From assembly GCA_016786495.1 (NCBI GenBank), contig JAEUUJ010000019.1, positions 62,001 to 126,000 on the forward strand: a DNA stretch of 64,000 nt, given 5' to 3'. How positions within the stretch are numbered: position 1 is the first letter of the stretch; every line of letters starts with the position of its first letter. Made by a program: the position numbers and the translations under genes. The DNA is from Cyclobacteriaceae bacterium (GTDB lineage: Bacteria > Bacteroidota > Bacteroidia > Cytophagales > Cyclobacteriaceae). Under the pieces are notes generated by a model that saw nothing but the letters and a program-made list of their open reading frames with translations, did not search any database and was not told where the DNA came from. Below, in pieces: positions 8,064 to 18,900 of the stretch.

Positions 8064-10421
8064 ATGAAACGATTTCTTTTTCGGTTTCGCTATTACATCC
8101 TTTTCTTTTCGCTGGCGGCAGCGATTGGCTATTACTTTTGTTTGCCGGATACACTTTTCGAAGAACCGTACTCAACTGTATTGGAAGATTCGAAGGGTGC
8201 TTTGCTGAGTGCTTCGATCGCAACGGATGGCCAATGGCGTTTTCCGGAACTCAACGAAGTTCCTGAAAAATTTGAAAAAGCGCTTATTGCGTATGAAGAC
8301 AAACGGTTCTTCAGTCATCCGGGTGTCGACTTACTTTCGATGGGCCGCGCATTGCGGCAAAACATTTCTGAGGGACGTGTAGTAAGTGGCGGAAGCACAA
8401 TCGACATGCAGGTGATCCGGTTACACCGGAAGGAATCCGGCCGGACAGTACTCGAAAAAGCGATTGAATCTCTTCTAGCCACACGCCTTCAATTCCGGTA
8501 TTCCAAAAAGGAAATTTTATCGCTGTACGCATCTCATGCGCCCTTTGGCGGAAACGTAGTCGGGCTGGAAGCAGCGTGCTGGCGTTACTTCGGACGGGAA
8601 CCGAAAGAACTATCGTGGGCGGAAGCTGCGCTTCTGGCTGTACTTCCAAATTCTCCGGCACTTATTCACCCGGGCAAAAATCGTGACAGGCTGGTTCAGA
8701 AGAGAAATCGATTATTGCTGAAACTTAAGGACACTCAGTTAATCGACTCCTTAACGTATGAGTTGTCGGTCAAAGAGCCGATACCGCATGAACCGATGCC
8801 GTTACCGCGACTTGCACGGCACGCATTGCTGCGCGTATCGGTTGACGGGAAAGCGCAACAAAAAATCCGAAGCACCATCCGGTTGGAACTTCAGGAACGC
8901 GTTGAGCAAATCCTCGATGACCACTACCAGAAATTGAAAGGAAATCAAATTCATAACGCTTGCGCATTGGTGCTTGATGTAGAAACCGGAAATGTGCTGG
9001 CCTACGTTGGGAACGTTAACTCAGGTGCAGAACATAATTTTGATGTTGATCTGATTTCTGCGCCCCGCAGTACCGGCAGTATCTTAAAACCTTTTCTGTA
9101 CGCAGCGATGCTTGATGAAGGAAAAATTCTGCCAAAAACATTGCTGCCCGATATTCCGATTGTTATCAAAGGATTTGCCCCCAAGAATTTCACCCGTGAG
9201 TATGACGGTGCGGTTCATGCCGATCAGGCGTTGATTCGCTCCCTCAATGTGCCGGCCGTTTACCTCTTGAAAGAATATCGCTACGAACGTTTTTATGAGT
9301 TGCTGAAGAACATGGGCATTCGCACACTAACGCGTACGCCCGATCATTATGGGTTGTCGCTGATACTCGGTGGTGCAGAAGGAACTCTTTGGGATATCAC
9401 AGGTACATATGCCTCTATGGCGCGTACGTTAAATCATTACTTTTTGTATCCCGGAAAAAACCGATACGTTAAACAGGATTTTCATTCACCTGTGTATGTT
9501 CAATCAGATCCGGAAGAGCCGGTACCGGGAGAAAGTTCATGGCTGAGTGCGGCCGCCATTTATCAAACAATGGATGCATTGAAAGAAGTTTACCGGCCTG
9601 GGGAAGAGACCGGCTGGCGATATTTTAAGAGTTCCCGGAAGATCGCCTGGAAGACCGGGACCAGTTTTGGATTTCGGGATGGCTGGGCGGTAGGCGTGAC
9701 CCCACATTATGCCGTGGGTGTCTGGATCGGCAATGCCGATGGAGAAGGTCGCCCGGGATTAACCGGAACAGAAACAGCGGCACCGGTTATGTTCGACATC
9801 TTTTCGCAGCTCGATGGCTCGGGCTGGTTCAGCAAGCCGTTGCCGGAAATGAGTAAACTGATTACATGTTCAAAGAGCGGTCAGCTCTTCGGGCCGTATT
9901 GCGAGAAGCCGGATACCGTGTTGGTGGGCACAGTAGGTCAGGCTTCCGGGCTGTGTTCATTCCACAAACGGATTCACCTAAGCGCGGATAAAAAATTCAG
10001 AGTGCATAGCGATTGTGAATCGCTCGACAGGGTTGTGCAGCTAAATTGGTTTGTACTTCCGCCAGTTCAGGAGTATTACTTCCGAGGAAAGAATATTACG
10101 TACAGACCACTTCCGCCATACCGCAAAGATTGTCAGCCGCTGCAGGCGGTCGCCACGATGGATCTTGTGTATCCCAAACCCAACGCAAAGATTTTTATTC
10201 CACGCGACCTTGACGGAAAACCCGGCAGCGCGGTTTTCGAACTGGCGCACCGCAGCTCAACCGCTACGGTATACTGGCATATCGATGGAGAGTTTGCGGG
10301 CAGTACAAAAAAGGTGCACCACCTCGCCATCAATCCCCCGGAAGGGAAACACATCCTCACGGTGGTAGACGAGTCCGGGGAGACACTTGAGCGCACGTTC
10401 GAGATCATTTCCCGGCAGTGA
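8064..10421 (+). CDS. pbpC: Penicillin-binding protein 1C (glycosyltransferase/transpeptidase)
   Basis: A 785-residue class A penicillin-binding protein with one N-terminal membrane segment (about 7-24). The GT51 motifs are present: EDKRFFSHPGVD, GGSTIDMQ and LPNSPALIHPG. The transpeptidase domain has the GSILKP motif with nucleophile Ser339 and Lys342, the SLN motif and KTGTS. The C-terminal part (roughly the last 90 residues) matches the BiPBP_C domain found in PBP1C, and a cysteine-bearing stretch precedes it. It polymerises and cross-links peptidoglycan at the periplasmic face. Pairing with A2M is a known conserved arrangement, interpreted as protease trapping plus wall repair. An out-of-frame open stretch overlapping the NTF2-like gene is not used; the ATG at 8064 gives the correct N terminus. 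Confidence 0.95.
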   Translation: MKRFLFRFRYYILFFSLAAAIGYYFCLPDTLFEEPYSTVLEDSKGALLSASIATDGQWRFPELNEVPEKFEKALIAYEDKRFFSHPGVDLLSMGRALRQNISEGRVVSGGSTIDMQVIRLHRKESGRTVLEKAIESLLATRLQFRYSKKEILSLYASHAPFGGNVVGLEAACWRYFGREPKELSWAEAALLAVLPNSPALIHPGKNRDRLVQKRNRLLLKLKDTQLIDSLTYELSVKEPIPHEPMPLPRLARHALLRVSVDGKAQQKIRSTIRLELQERVEQILDDHYQKLKGNQIHNACALVLDVETGNVLAYVGNVNSGAEHNFDVDLISAPRSTGSILKPFLYAAMLDEGKILPKTLLPDIPIVIKGFAPKNFTREYDGAVHADQALIRSLNVPAVYLLKEYRYERFYELLKNMGIRTLTRTPDHYGLSLILGGAEGTLWDITGTYASMARTLNHYFLYPGKNRYVKQDFHSPVYVQSDPEEPVPGESSWLSAAAIYQTMDALKEVYRPGEETGWRYFKSSRKIAWKTGTSFGFRDGWAVGVTPHYAVGVWIGNADGEGRPGLTGTETAAPVMFDIFSQLDGSGWFSKPLPEMSKLITCSKSGQLFGPYCEKPDTVLVGTVGQASGLCSFHKRIHLSADKKFRVHSDCESLDRVVQLNWFVLPPVQEYYFRGKNITYRPLPPYRKDCQPLQAVATMDLVYPKPNAKIFIPRDLDGKPGSAVFELAHRSSTATVYWHIDGEFAGSTKKVHHLAINPPEGKHILTVVDESGETLERTFEIISRQ

Positions 10422-10480
10422 AATACCTTGAATTTCACATTGTTCTCAAAAATTTCTAACTTTAGTTAACTTTTTAGTCT

Positions 10481-11605
10481 ATGAAGGCTTTCTATTTTTT
10501 GGCCTTGGCGATGTTGGTGTCGTCCATTGCGTTCAGTCAGTCAGATTCCATTAAAACGGTTGATCAACCTTATTACGTGGTAGTCGGAGTTTTCTCCATC
10601 CCCAAAAATGCGGTTCGCTATTCGAAACAGTTGCCGCAGTATAAACTCACCGCGAAGTATGAGATGAACTTTAACAAAGGGCTCCATTACGTTTACGTAA
10701 TGAAGACGAACGATCGCACGCAGGCGATTGATGAGGCGTTGCGGCTTCGGGCACGGCCCGATTCGCTCTTCAGTGATGCGTGGGTGTATCACGGGTCATT
10801 CAAAAAGCCGGAACCCGGAGTTGTGGTAACCAATACGGTCATCGTACCGGTTGCTCCTAAACCTCAAGCCGACACAACACACGTGGCTGCTGCGCCAAAG
10901 AAAATTGAGAAAAAATCGTTTCTATTCAGGGTTATCCGCAAGGACGACAGCACCGAAGTAAAGAGTGAAGTAGTGGTGGTTGATGTGGATGTCGCAAAAA
11001 AAATGGGAACGTTTGAAGGAAATAAAGTGGTTGAAATTGAAAAACCGCGTGGCAAATCCGGGCTCATTACCGTCACAACACACATGCCGGGGTATAGACG
11101 GATCCAACACACGGTGAATTTTATTAACCCTTCGGGCGACAGCATCCAGTTTCAGGACAGCACCATTGTATTGTCGTTCGAGTTAACGCGTTTGCAGAAG
11201 GGCGACATGGAGCTTTCAGAGATTTATTTTTTCCGCGATGCGGCGATCATGCGGCCGGAGTCGCGGTATGAAGTAACGAGCCTGGCGGATATGATGAAAG
11301 AAAATCCACGCTATAAAATTCGCATCCACGGCCATACAAACGGTAATGCCAGTGGCCGGATTATTTATATGAAGGACAACCCGGATGAGTGGTTCGCGCT
11401 GAAGAATACCAAGGAAGGATCGGGCTCCGCAAAGAAGTTGTCGCAAGAGCGTGCGGAAGTCGTTAAGAAATACCTGGCCAGCCAGGGGATTGATCCGAAG
11501 CGGATGGAAGTAAAAGCGTGGGGTGGTAAAAAGCCGATCTACGACAAGCTAAGCCCCCAGGCCCAATCCAACGTGCGGGTGGAAATAGAAATCCTTCAGA
11601 ACTAA
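10481..11605 (+). CDS. Outer-membrane-associated protein with SPOR-like and OmpA C-terminal domains
   Basis: A 374-residue protein with a signal peptide (residues 1-19, ending AFSQ). Residues about 29-107 (YYVVVGVFSIPKNA...AWVYHG) resemble a SPOR domain, which binds denuded glycan strands. A Pro/Ala linker and a beta-rich region follow. Residues about 245-374 look like an OmpA C-terminal peptidoglycan-binding domain: IYFFRDAAIM, IRIHGHTNG, LSQERAEVVKKYL, VRVEIEIL. About 30 extra residues are inserted after the HGHTNG strand, which is common in Bacteroidota OmpA proteins. An imperfect -7 box (TAACTTTA, 10457-10464) lies just upstream. The likely role is anchoring or sensing at the wall; no barrel is present. 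Confidence 0.8.
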   Translation: MKAFYFLALAMLVSSIAFSQSDSIKTVDQPYYVVVGVFSIPKNAVRYSKQLPQYKLTAKYEMNFNKGLHYVYVMKTNDRTQAIDEALRLRARPDSLFSDAWVYHGSFKKPEPGVVVTNTVIVPVAPKPQADTTHVAAAPKKIEKKSFLFRVIRKDDSTEVKSEVVVVDVDVAKKMGTFEGNKVVEIEKPRGKSGLITVTTHMPGYRRIQHTVNFINPSGDSIQFQDSTIVLSFELTRLQKGDMELSEIYFFRDAAIMRPESRYEVTSLADMMKENPRYKIRIHGHTNGNASGRIIYMKDNPDEWFALKNTKEGSGSAKKLSQERAEVVKKYLASQGIDPKRMEVKAWGGKKPIYDKLSPQAQSNVRVEIEILQN

Positions 11606-11613
11606 TACGGGAA

Positions 11614-12501
11614 TTAATCGAGGGGAACGTTCACGTGACGTTCCGCGTGATAGGAGGAACGAACCAGCGGCCCGGCTTCAACATACTTTAAGCCGCGCTT
11701 CAAGCCTTCTTCCCGGTACATCGCAAAGGTATCCGGGTGAATAAACTCGGCAACTTCAAGGTGCATCTTAGTAGGCTGCAGATATTGGCCAAGTGTCAGA
11801 ATCATCAATCCGTTTTCAACCAGGTCATCCATCGCTTTGAACACTTCTTCCTGTGTTTCGCCTACGCCCAGCATGATGCCCGACTTGGTGCGTTTACCGG
11901 CTTCACGTGTGCGCTTGATTTGCTCCAGACTTCGTTCGTATTTGGCTTGAGGCCGAACCATCCGGTACAAGCGACCCACAGTTTCCATGTTATGCGAAAC
12001 AACTTCTTGTCCACCTTCAATCATGCGGTACAACGCATCCCAGTTTGCTTTCGTATCGGGAATTAACGTTTCAATCGTGGTCTCCGGACTGACCGCTTTC
12101 GTTTGGACAACGGTTTGATACCAGATTTCTGCACCGCGGTCTTTCAATTCATCGCGGTTTACCGAAGTGATAACCGCATGCTTTACGCCCATCAGTTTAA
12201 TCGCCTCCGCCACGCGCTTCGGTTCGTCAGCATCGTATTCGGGTGGTCGCCCGGTTGCTACTGCACAGAACGTACAGCTGCGTGTACACACATTGCCGAG
12301 AATCATGAAGGTTGCGGTACCGGCTCCCCAGCATTCGCCCATGTTCGGGCAATTTCCGCTTTCACAAATGGTATGAAGTTTATGATCGTCTACGAGCCTG
12401 CGTACTTTCGCATACTCCGGGCCCACAGGAAGTTTCACACGCAGCCAATCCGGCTTGCGCTTGCGGGTTTCTTCTTTCGATATAACGGGGAGTTCAATCA
12501 T
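11614..12501 (-). CDS. lipA: Lipoyl synthase (radical SAM)
   Basis: A 295-residue enzyme with both iron-sulfur binding sets: Cys46, Cys51 and Cys57 in [12 protein letters not shown] for the auxiliary cluster, and Cys72, Cys76 and Cys79 in CTRSCTFC for the radical-SAM cluster. The C-terminal RSSYHAE motif supplies the serine ligand. It inserts two sulfur atoms into octanoyl groups bound to lipoyl-carrier proteins in the cytoplasm. It lies 19 bases downstream of gcvH, which encodes one of its substrate proteins, and probably shares that gene's promoter. It is convergent with the SPOR/OmpA gene, with 8 bases between the stops. Confidence 0.97.
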   Translation of the reverse strand: MIELPVISKEETRKRKPDWLRVKLPVGPEYAKVRRLVDDHKLHTICESGNCPNMGECWGAGTATFMILGNVCTRSCTFCAVATGRPPEYDADEPKRVAEAIKLMGVKHAVITSVNRDELKDRGAEIWYQTVVQTKAVSPETTIETLIPDTKANWDALYRMIEGGQEVVSHNMETVGRLYRMVRPQAKYERSLEQIKRTREAGKRTKSGIMLGVGETQEEVFKAMDDLVENGLMILTLGQYLQPTKMHLEVAEFIHPDTFAMYREEGLKRGLKYVEAGPLVRSSYHAERHVNVPLD

Positions 12502-12520
12502 CGGTACCCTTCAACAACGG

Positions 12521-12895
12521 TTATTTACCGATAAGTTCCTTGTATTGGTCAGCGGTTAAGAGGCCATCGGTGCCACCGGTGATTTCAATTTTAATCATCC
12601 AGCCGGTTCCGTAGGCGTCTTCGTTTACCTTTTCAGGATTTTTATCCAGCGCACTGTTCACCTCCAGCACTTTTCCGGTTACCGGCATGTAGAGATCCGA
12701 AACAGTTTTAACAGCCTCAACGGTTCCAAAAACCTGCCCGTGTTCGATGGTTTGACCCACGCTGCTGATATCGACATAAACGATATCGCCAAGTTCGCCC
12801 TGGGCAAAATCCGTAATTCCTACGGTTGCGGTTTTTCCTTCAATTTTAACCCATTCGTGGTCTTTGGTGTACTGTAATCCGGCTGGAATGTTCAT
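12521..12895 (-). CDS. gcvH: Glycine cleavage system H protein (lipoyl carrier)
   Basis: A 124-residue lipoyl-domain protein. The lipoylated lysine is Lys63 in the VEAVKTVSD motif, preceded by the conserved [14 protein letters not shown] strand pair. It shuttles the aminomethyl group of glycine between the P, T and L proteins of the glycine cleavage system. Position between sprA and lipA fits the ruvA-sprA-gcvH neighbourhood I recall as conserved in Bacteroidota. A perfect -7 promoter box lies 23-30 bases upstream of the ATG, so gcvH and lipA can be expressed independently of sprA. Confidence 0.97.
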   Translation of the reverse strand: MNIPAGLQYTKDHEWVKIEGKTATVGITDFAQGELGDIVYVDISSVGQTIEHGQVFGTVEAVKTVSDLYMPVTGKVLEVNSALDKNPEKVNEDAYGTGWMIKIEITGGTDGLLTADQYKELIGK

Positions 12896-12917
12896 AGATA
12901 GTGAATTTTTTAGCGCC

Positions 12918-12925
12918 CAAAATTA
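12918..12925 (-). promoter_or_regulatory. Candidate -7 promoter box for gcvH-lipA
   Basis: On the minus strand this reads TAATTTTG, an exact match to the Bacteroidota housekeeping -7 consensus TAnnTTTG. It sits 23 bases upstream of the gcvH ATG, giving a leader of roughly 15-20 bases. No good TTG element was found at the -33 distance. Confidence 0.45.
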
Positions 12926-12963
12926 AGGACATTTATCCATTGTTACGGCAGGTTACCGAATTT

Positions 12964-15900
12964 TTACTGGGCCAGGCTGAACCGCACCTGGGCTCCAAAA
13001 CGGGTGGTTGATCTCCGGAAGGAATTGGAAACCACCGGATCGTTAATCGTGCGCTCATAATAGAGCATGATGCTAAGCTTTTGATTGATTACATAGCTCA
13101 CGTTTGGACGAAGCTGGAAGTTGATGTTTCCGTTGGTGATCCGGTTGGGCAAGTCAATGACGCGCTGAATGGTTTTGGTATCAATCAGCGAAACGTTCAT
13201 CCGGAAGGTAACATCGTTTTTCAACACGATCGTACGGCCTTTCGTTTTGAAGGGCAGCTTGAAATTGTTCTTGGTGTAACCCAATTCTACTGATACATCC
13301 CGGCTGTTTAGTTCGGTAATCTGGGCATTCGAAACAAACAACGAAAGTTCGCGCTTGGTTTTGTAATCGGCCCGAACCGTTAACCGGTTCTTTGTGCGGA
13401 TGTTGATTCCGATCAGCGGAGAAAACTGTTCTGAAATCAATACCTGACTGATCACGTAAATGGGTAATACCTGGCCATCCACCACTTCGCCATACGTTCC
13501 GTTATTGTAGTCTTCGATCGGAACTTTGATTCCTACTTTGTTCGGATCGTTGTATTCGAGTGAGTTGTTGTAGTTGAGTACCGAGTAAGACGATGAATAC
13601 GCGTGCGACAGTGTAATTGCCTGGAATCGTTCCTTCAAGGCTGGAATGTTGATCAAGCCGGTGTAGTCAACGCGCCAGTTCGGAAGCGGAGTTTTCGGGA
13701 ACGGACTCAGACTAACCGACTTTGCACTCTTCCCGGTATATGCAGCGATGAACGAGGCGATGGTAACGTCTTGCGCAGTGTCGTACTCATGGCCGGTTCG
13801 TTTGAAAAATTCTTCCCGAATGGTTTCAATGTTCTTTTCAAACTGCTGGAAGACTTCCGAAGATTTTTCGTTGTTCGTTCGATTGAAGGCGGTGAGAATG
13901 CTGATCGTTGAAATTTTGTACGTACCGGCACGGTTCGGATTCAGCGAGGCAAAATCGTTGATGTCGCTCGAGAACCGGAAAATTTCCTGATACGAATCCG
14001 TTACATCCTTTTTCACGTCCAGCTGAATTTTTAACTCCGGTGTGGGGTCAATGTTCGCGCGCATGGATAAAGATTTAGTTCGCGACTGCGTGAAGAAGTT
14101 TGTCAGCTTCTCTTCTTTTGTGAGCCAGCCTTTGTCGGCTGCCCGGAAACGAATGTCGGAGTCCTGACTGCCGAGTACGAATCTCCAGCCCGGAGCCGCA
14201 AAGTCTTTATCCATTCCGAATAGCCAGGGAGAGGGCGAGAAGCCGGGAAGAATTGTTCCTTCGGTGAGTGTATAGGTTCCGTTGATGCTGCGCAGCGACA
14301 TGAGCACGCGTAACAATCCCTTTATCGCGGGAGAAACGGTGCGCACCGTGTCAGGTTGTTTTGTTACTTTCCCGGGTCTTGCCTTAGGCGGGTTGTTGAT
14401 GTCGCGCAGGAATGTGACTTTGTTATACAGTTTTACCATGTCGATACGACCGGTAAAAGTTTGCTCACGGCTGTTCTGAATTATGTTTTTGAAATCGAGC
14501 GAGAGCGTATCACGGGCATTGAACAGCGGCCCTGCACGCCAGTTATAATTTACCTGGTAGCGATACTCCAGTCCCAGCCAATCGGTAAGCGGGAATTTAT
14601 CGAGCGGAACGATGTAGTTAGCCGTTACCGATTGATCGTAATTTTTCATCCGGCCAAATTTCTTCAGGTTTTCGCGAAGCGTTTTGTTTACTTCTTCGCC
14701 TTCACCCTCCGGTTCATCGATGATGGCGTTAGCACGTGCGGCATATTCCAGCGTGATGGCTCCGGTAAGGTTCCATTTCACATTGTATTGACGGTTGAAG
14801 GTGAAATATTTCTGATAGTTTGGATCGGAACTCGACAACGAATTCCGGTATACGTTTTTAATGAACGAACGCTCCAGGTCACCCCGAACCAAGATGTTGT
14901 TTGGCATCGGACTGAACTTAAATTCTTTGATGAGTTTCAGGTAGGGCGATTTAAATGCGTCTGACTTTTTGAACGGTTCAATACCCGTTTCCTGTTTCGG
15001 TGCAAAATTGTATGCCACCCCGCCCCGGTACAAACGCTGTACAGATTCGTCAATTGTAAAGCTTCTTCGGGTGGCCTCGCTGTAGGAATAGTTAAACGAT
15101 AAGTTCTCAATGTCATAGAGATGATTTTCCGATTTGGGATCGGTTTTCATCTTTCGAACATTGGTGAAGTTAATACTCCTTCGCACCGTTCGGTCCTGAA
15201 TCAACCGTTTATAGGCATCTCGTTCCTTTCGGGGCAACGAATTCAAAAAGCCATCCAGTCGCACGTCAGGGTTGGCCGGGTCGAACTGCGGATTGATCGT
15301 AGTATTTTCATAGCTCACCAGCATCGGGAGTTTAATACCCGTATTACCCGGAATAAACTTGTCGAGGTTTACATTAGCCGTGATATCGTAGGCAGTGGTT
15401 TCATCACGTGTGCGTTCGCTGATTTTTGAGTTTACACTACCAAATCCGAAGGTGGTGTAGCGAAGCGATCCCGACACTACGGCAAAATCGGCAAGCTTGG
15501 TGTTGATTACCGTATTAACCGCCCAGCCCGCGGTACGGTCGAAATCGGTAAGGCGAAGTTCGTTAGCCCATAAACAAACATTATGCGTCTTTCCGTCAGT
15601 CGACTTTGGATTTCGAACTCCGATCATGATCACTTTAACCTGCGTCAGGTCGGGGCGACCCAGAATCCTGAATCCATGACGACCTTCAACGCTTGGTCCG
15701 TTCAACGGATATGGCACACTCAGCGGAGCGTTTTCCCGGTCGCGTCTTACCTTTAGTTTGTACAGTTCAGCAAGCGCAAAGTTGAATTCGTTGTCTTCCG
15801 GCCAAACGGCACGCTCGTCTTCGTCAAACGTATTCTTCGATATTTTTAAGGGAAGTTCGATTTCATAATAGTTTTCATCAAAGTCAGTACCCAACCGCAT

Positions 15901-18900
15901 AAACACCACCAATTCATCATCGTTGGTCAGCACGCTGTTGGCGTGGGTAAACATCTTAACACGGCCATAGTTAAAGAAATCCATGCCCACGTTTTTGAAA
16001 ATGGCACGTGAATCACCGTCTTCCAGGTCTTCAATACACATTTGAATCGACTGCTCATTCAGCTGGCGCGGAATGGATGATGTGTTGTCACGGTCACGAA
16101 TTACTCCGGGCGGAACAACGTATGCAGACTTCAATTCCGTTGCGCGGGAGTTTTCCTCAATGTTCACGACCGATACAGCTACGTTATCGGCACCGGGTTC
16201 TTCATCGGGGTTGATGCCACCCTCCTGCAGGTTTTCGGTGTACCGTCTCCACTGTGCACCAACCATGCGGAAGTTGGCCAGGCGAAGAACGACCGGTTGT
16301 TGAAAATCGGTTAGAATCATCCGGGCATAGCGGATGGAGGTAAAGCCACTGATGTTTCCGACTTTCCCTTTTACCTGTTGAACCGGAATGCGGAACAGGT
16401 ACCACTTCACTTTTCCATCCGGATGATTACCCTGAGGCGTTGCTTCAATCTCGTCAACGATGTATTCGCTGCCCACGCGCAATTTATCAGACTTCAGATC
16501 AATCTCGTATTCGTAATATTCTTCCAGTTCGCTGATGGTGTTGTCTACGTTCAAATCTTCATTGTCGGGGTAAGGGCTTCCTGAGCGTGCAATCTTATCG
16601 TTGCCGGAGATAACCGGTGTGTTGTTTTCCATGCCGTTGTAGTTCTTGTACCGCTCAAGAATCTTTGCATTCCGGTCGTCAAGATCACCCCCCAGGAAAT
16701 ATTTGAAATCGTCTCCGGATGGATCGGGAAAGAAAACATCATTTATGACAGTAGCGTCTACACGTCCGTCCAAATTGTTCAGGTAATCAATAAAGATTCC
16801 CTGTTCATTAATTGAACCGCGGGCGTTGGAGAGTCCGTCCAAACCAACGTCCTGGTTCTGCCGCGCAGTGGCAGAGTTGTCAAATGCATTCGTGAGGTAG
16901 TTTTGTGTGGTGACATAACCCCATGGAGTTTTGTTTGTTAATGCAGGTTCTGACTCAATTCCGCCTGATGGTAAACCGTTCTCGAATCCATGCTTCGAGT
17001 CAGGAATTACGTCCTCCGAGATATTCCCGAGGTGGAAAATAAGTTTTCCTCCAGTTGTATTGTTATCGTTGAATTTGCCATCGATGATCTTTCCGTATTC
17101 CGTTTGAATAAACGGATCAAGCATCCAGAATTCAATGTATTCGATGTTGGCTTTGTTAAAGTCAACCTCCGTTCGGATCGCTGTCGTAATACCCGCCCAG
17201 TTATTCTTCGCAACAGCAGGATCAAATTCTCCCTGAGAATTGAGGTTGGTTGTATAATTGTACGGACCGCGTTCGGTCGGATAGTATGCGACATCAAAGA
17301 TTTGTTCGAAGAAATTTCCCTGCGTAAAGTTCTTTTTAGGAAATATCTCCTGGGGATTTACAGCACGAACGTAGTGGTTACGCAAATCATTTGGCGTGAT
17401 GTTATCCGGCTTAAACTGCCCGCCATCGCGATAAAACTGGTTGTCTACCTGGTACCAGGCAAGTTTCGCCCTCCGATATCCCGTAGCAAGGTCTTCGCCA
17501 GCTTTAAATTTCTCAGGCGTGGAAGCTAATCGCCACGCGGCTGGATTCAACAAGGAATACGGTGTTGCAGTATTCTCGAAATCGTCAATATATCCCGTGC
17601 CGTTTTCGTCTACAATATTGGAAGTGCCCGGCAGCAATTGCGCGAACTCGGCATTAACACTGAAACTCGATAACTCTTTCGTTTGAATACCCGGAATCGC
17701 GTCAATCCACTTGGTTAACAACCGACTGTCTTTCCGAACGTTTACGTCAAAGCCATATTGAACATTTCGCGCTGGTTCTGTACCAATAGCATTTCGTGAA
17801 ATCAGCGGGCGCTCGTTGTAGAACAACAACGTGGAACCGAAATTGACTTCATCGTTAAGTTTATAATCAAAGCGGGTTCCGAGCAGCGTTCGCGTTTGAA
17901 AGGCAAACGGATCGGATTGCTCGTAATCGACCGTGATATTTTTTCCGGAATTCAGAATGGCATCGTTCAGAATGGTAACGCGACCGAACGTATAGTCAAC
18001 CACAAAGTCGGTTTGCTCCTGGAGCGGAGTTCCACCGGCATACACGCGCACCGAGCCGGGTGTTACACCAAATCCGGGGATTAGAATTTCTTTCGAGGAG
18101 CCCGAAGAGTTATAGGTACCCACCAGGTAAAATTTATTCTTGGTAGCAAGCAATTGTGCCTGCGCTTTGGGGATTCGATAGAGTGTATCGAACACGTACT
18201 TGTTAATCAGGTACGGCTTAAGTGCACCCTCGTTTGTAAAAGCAAGACGAAGGGGCTTGTTAAACGGTTCAAGGAACGGGAACATAATGAGACCCGTTTG
18301 CGTGTTCACGGTAAGCCCGTCAATAAAATCGAAGTTACCATCACCCGGAGGGTCGTTCACCGGATTTAACCGGTCAAGCCCCATGATTTCAATCAACTGA
18401 CGGTTCCGCGCATCTGTTCCTTCCTGTAATTGCGGATTGTCGATACCGGTGCGGTCGTCACGATAAATTACCCGTAACTGAAATCCATCCCGCGACAACT
18501 GGTTAACATTCAGGTTATAAATGTTCTTCATCATCAGGTCCCACATCGGCAACGTTCTGTTGTCGGCATCAGTTGGGAAATATTCGCGTGAACGAAGCAA
18601 CTTAAGGAAAACAACTTTAGATTCGGACAGTGAGGCATAATCTTCTGAAAGCTCACCAACCTTGTAGTTGCGACCATTGTACGTGTATTCGTACGCTACC
18701 GCCAGGGCCTCGTCACTTTGCAATTTGCGTGACAGGGTGATGTACCCCAGTTGTTTGTGGTAGGTAAATTCAGTTGGTGACAGCCTGCGCGCTGAATTGA
18801 TTTTTTCAAAGTCTGTGCCATTCGTCAGGTTATAAGGTGCACCCTCCAGTACGCCAATGATCTGATCAGCTTCCCGGTTCGCAGTCTGCAAGGCGGCAAA

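Noticed and set aside
14356-14964. 202-codon open frame on the plus strand inside sprA
   Set aside because: Antisense to a strongly supported sprA reading frame; no recognisable motif and no promoter or spacing of its own.
16990-17529. 179-codon open frame on the plus strand inside sprA
   Set aside because: Shadow of sprA codon bias; sequence shows no domain.
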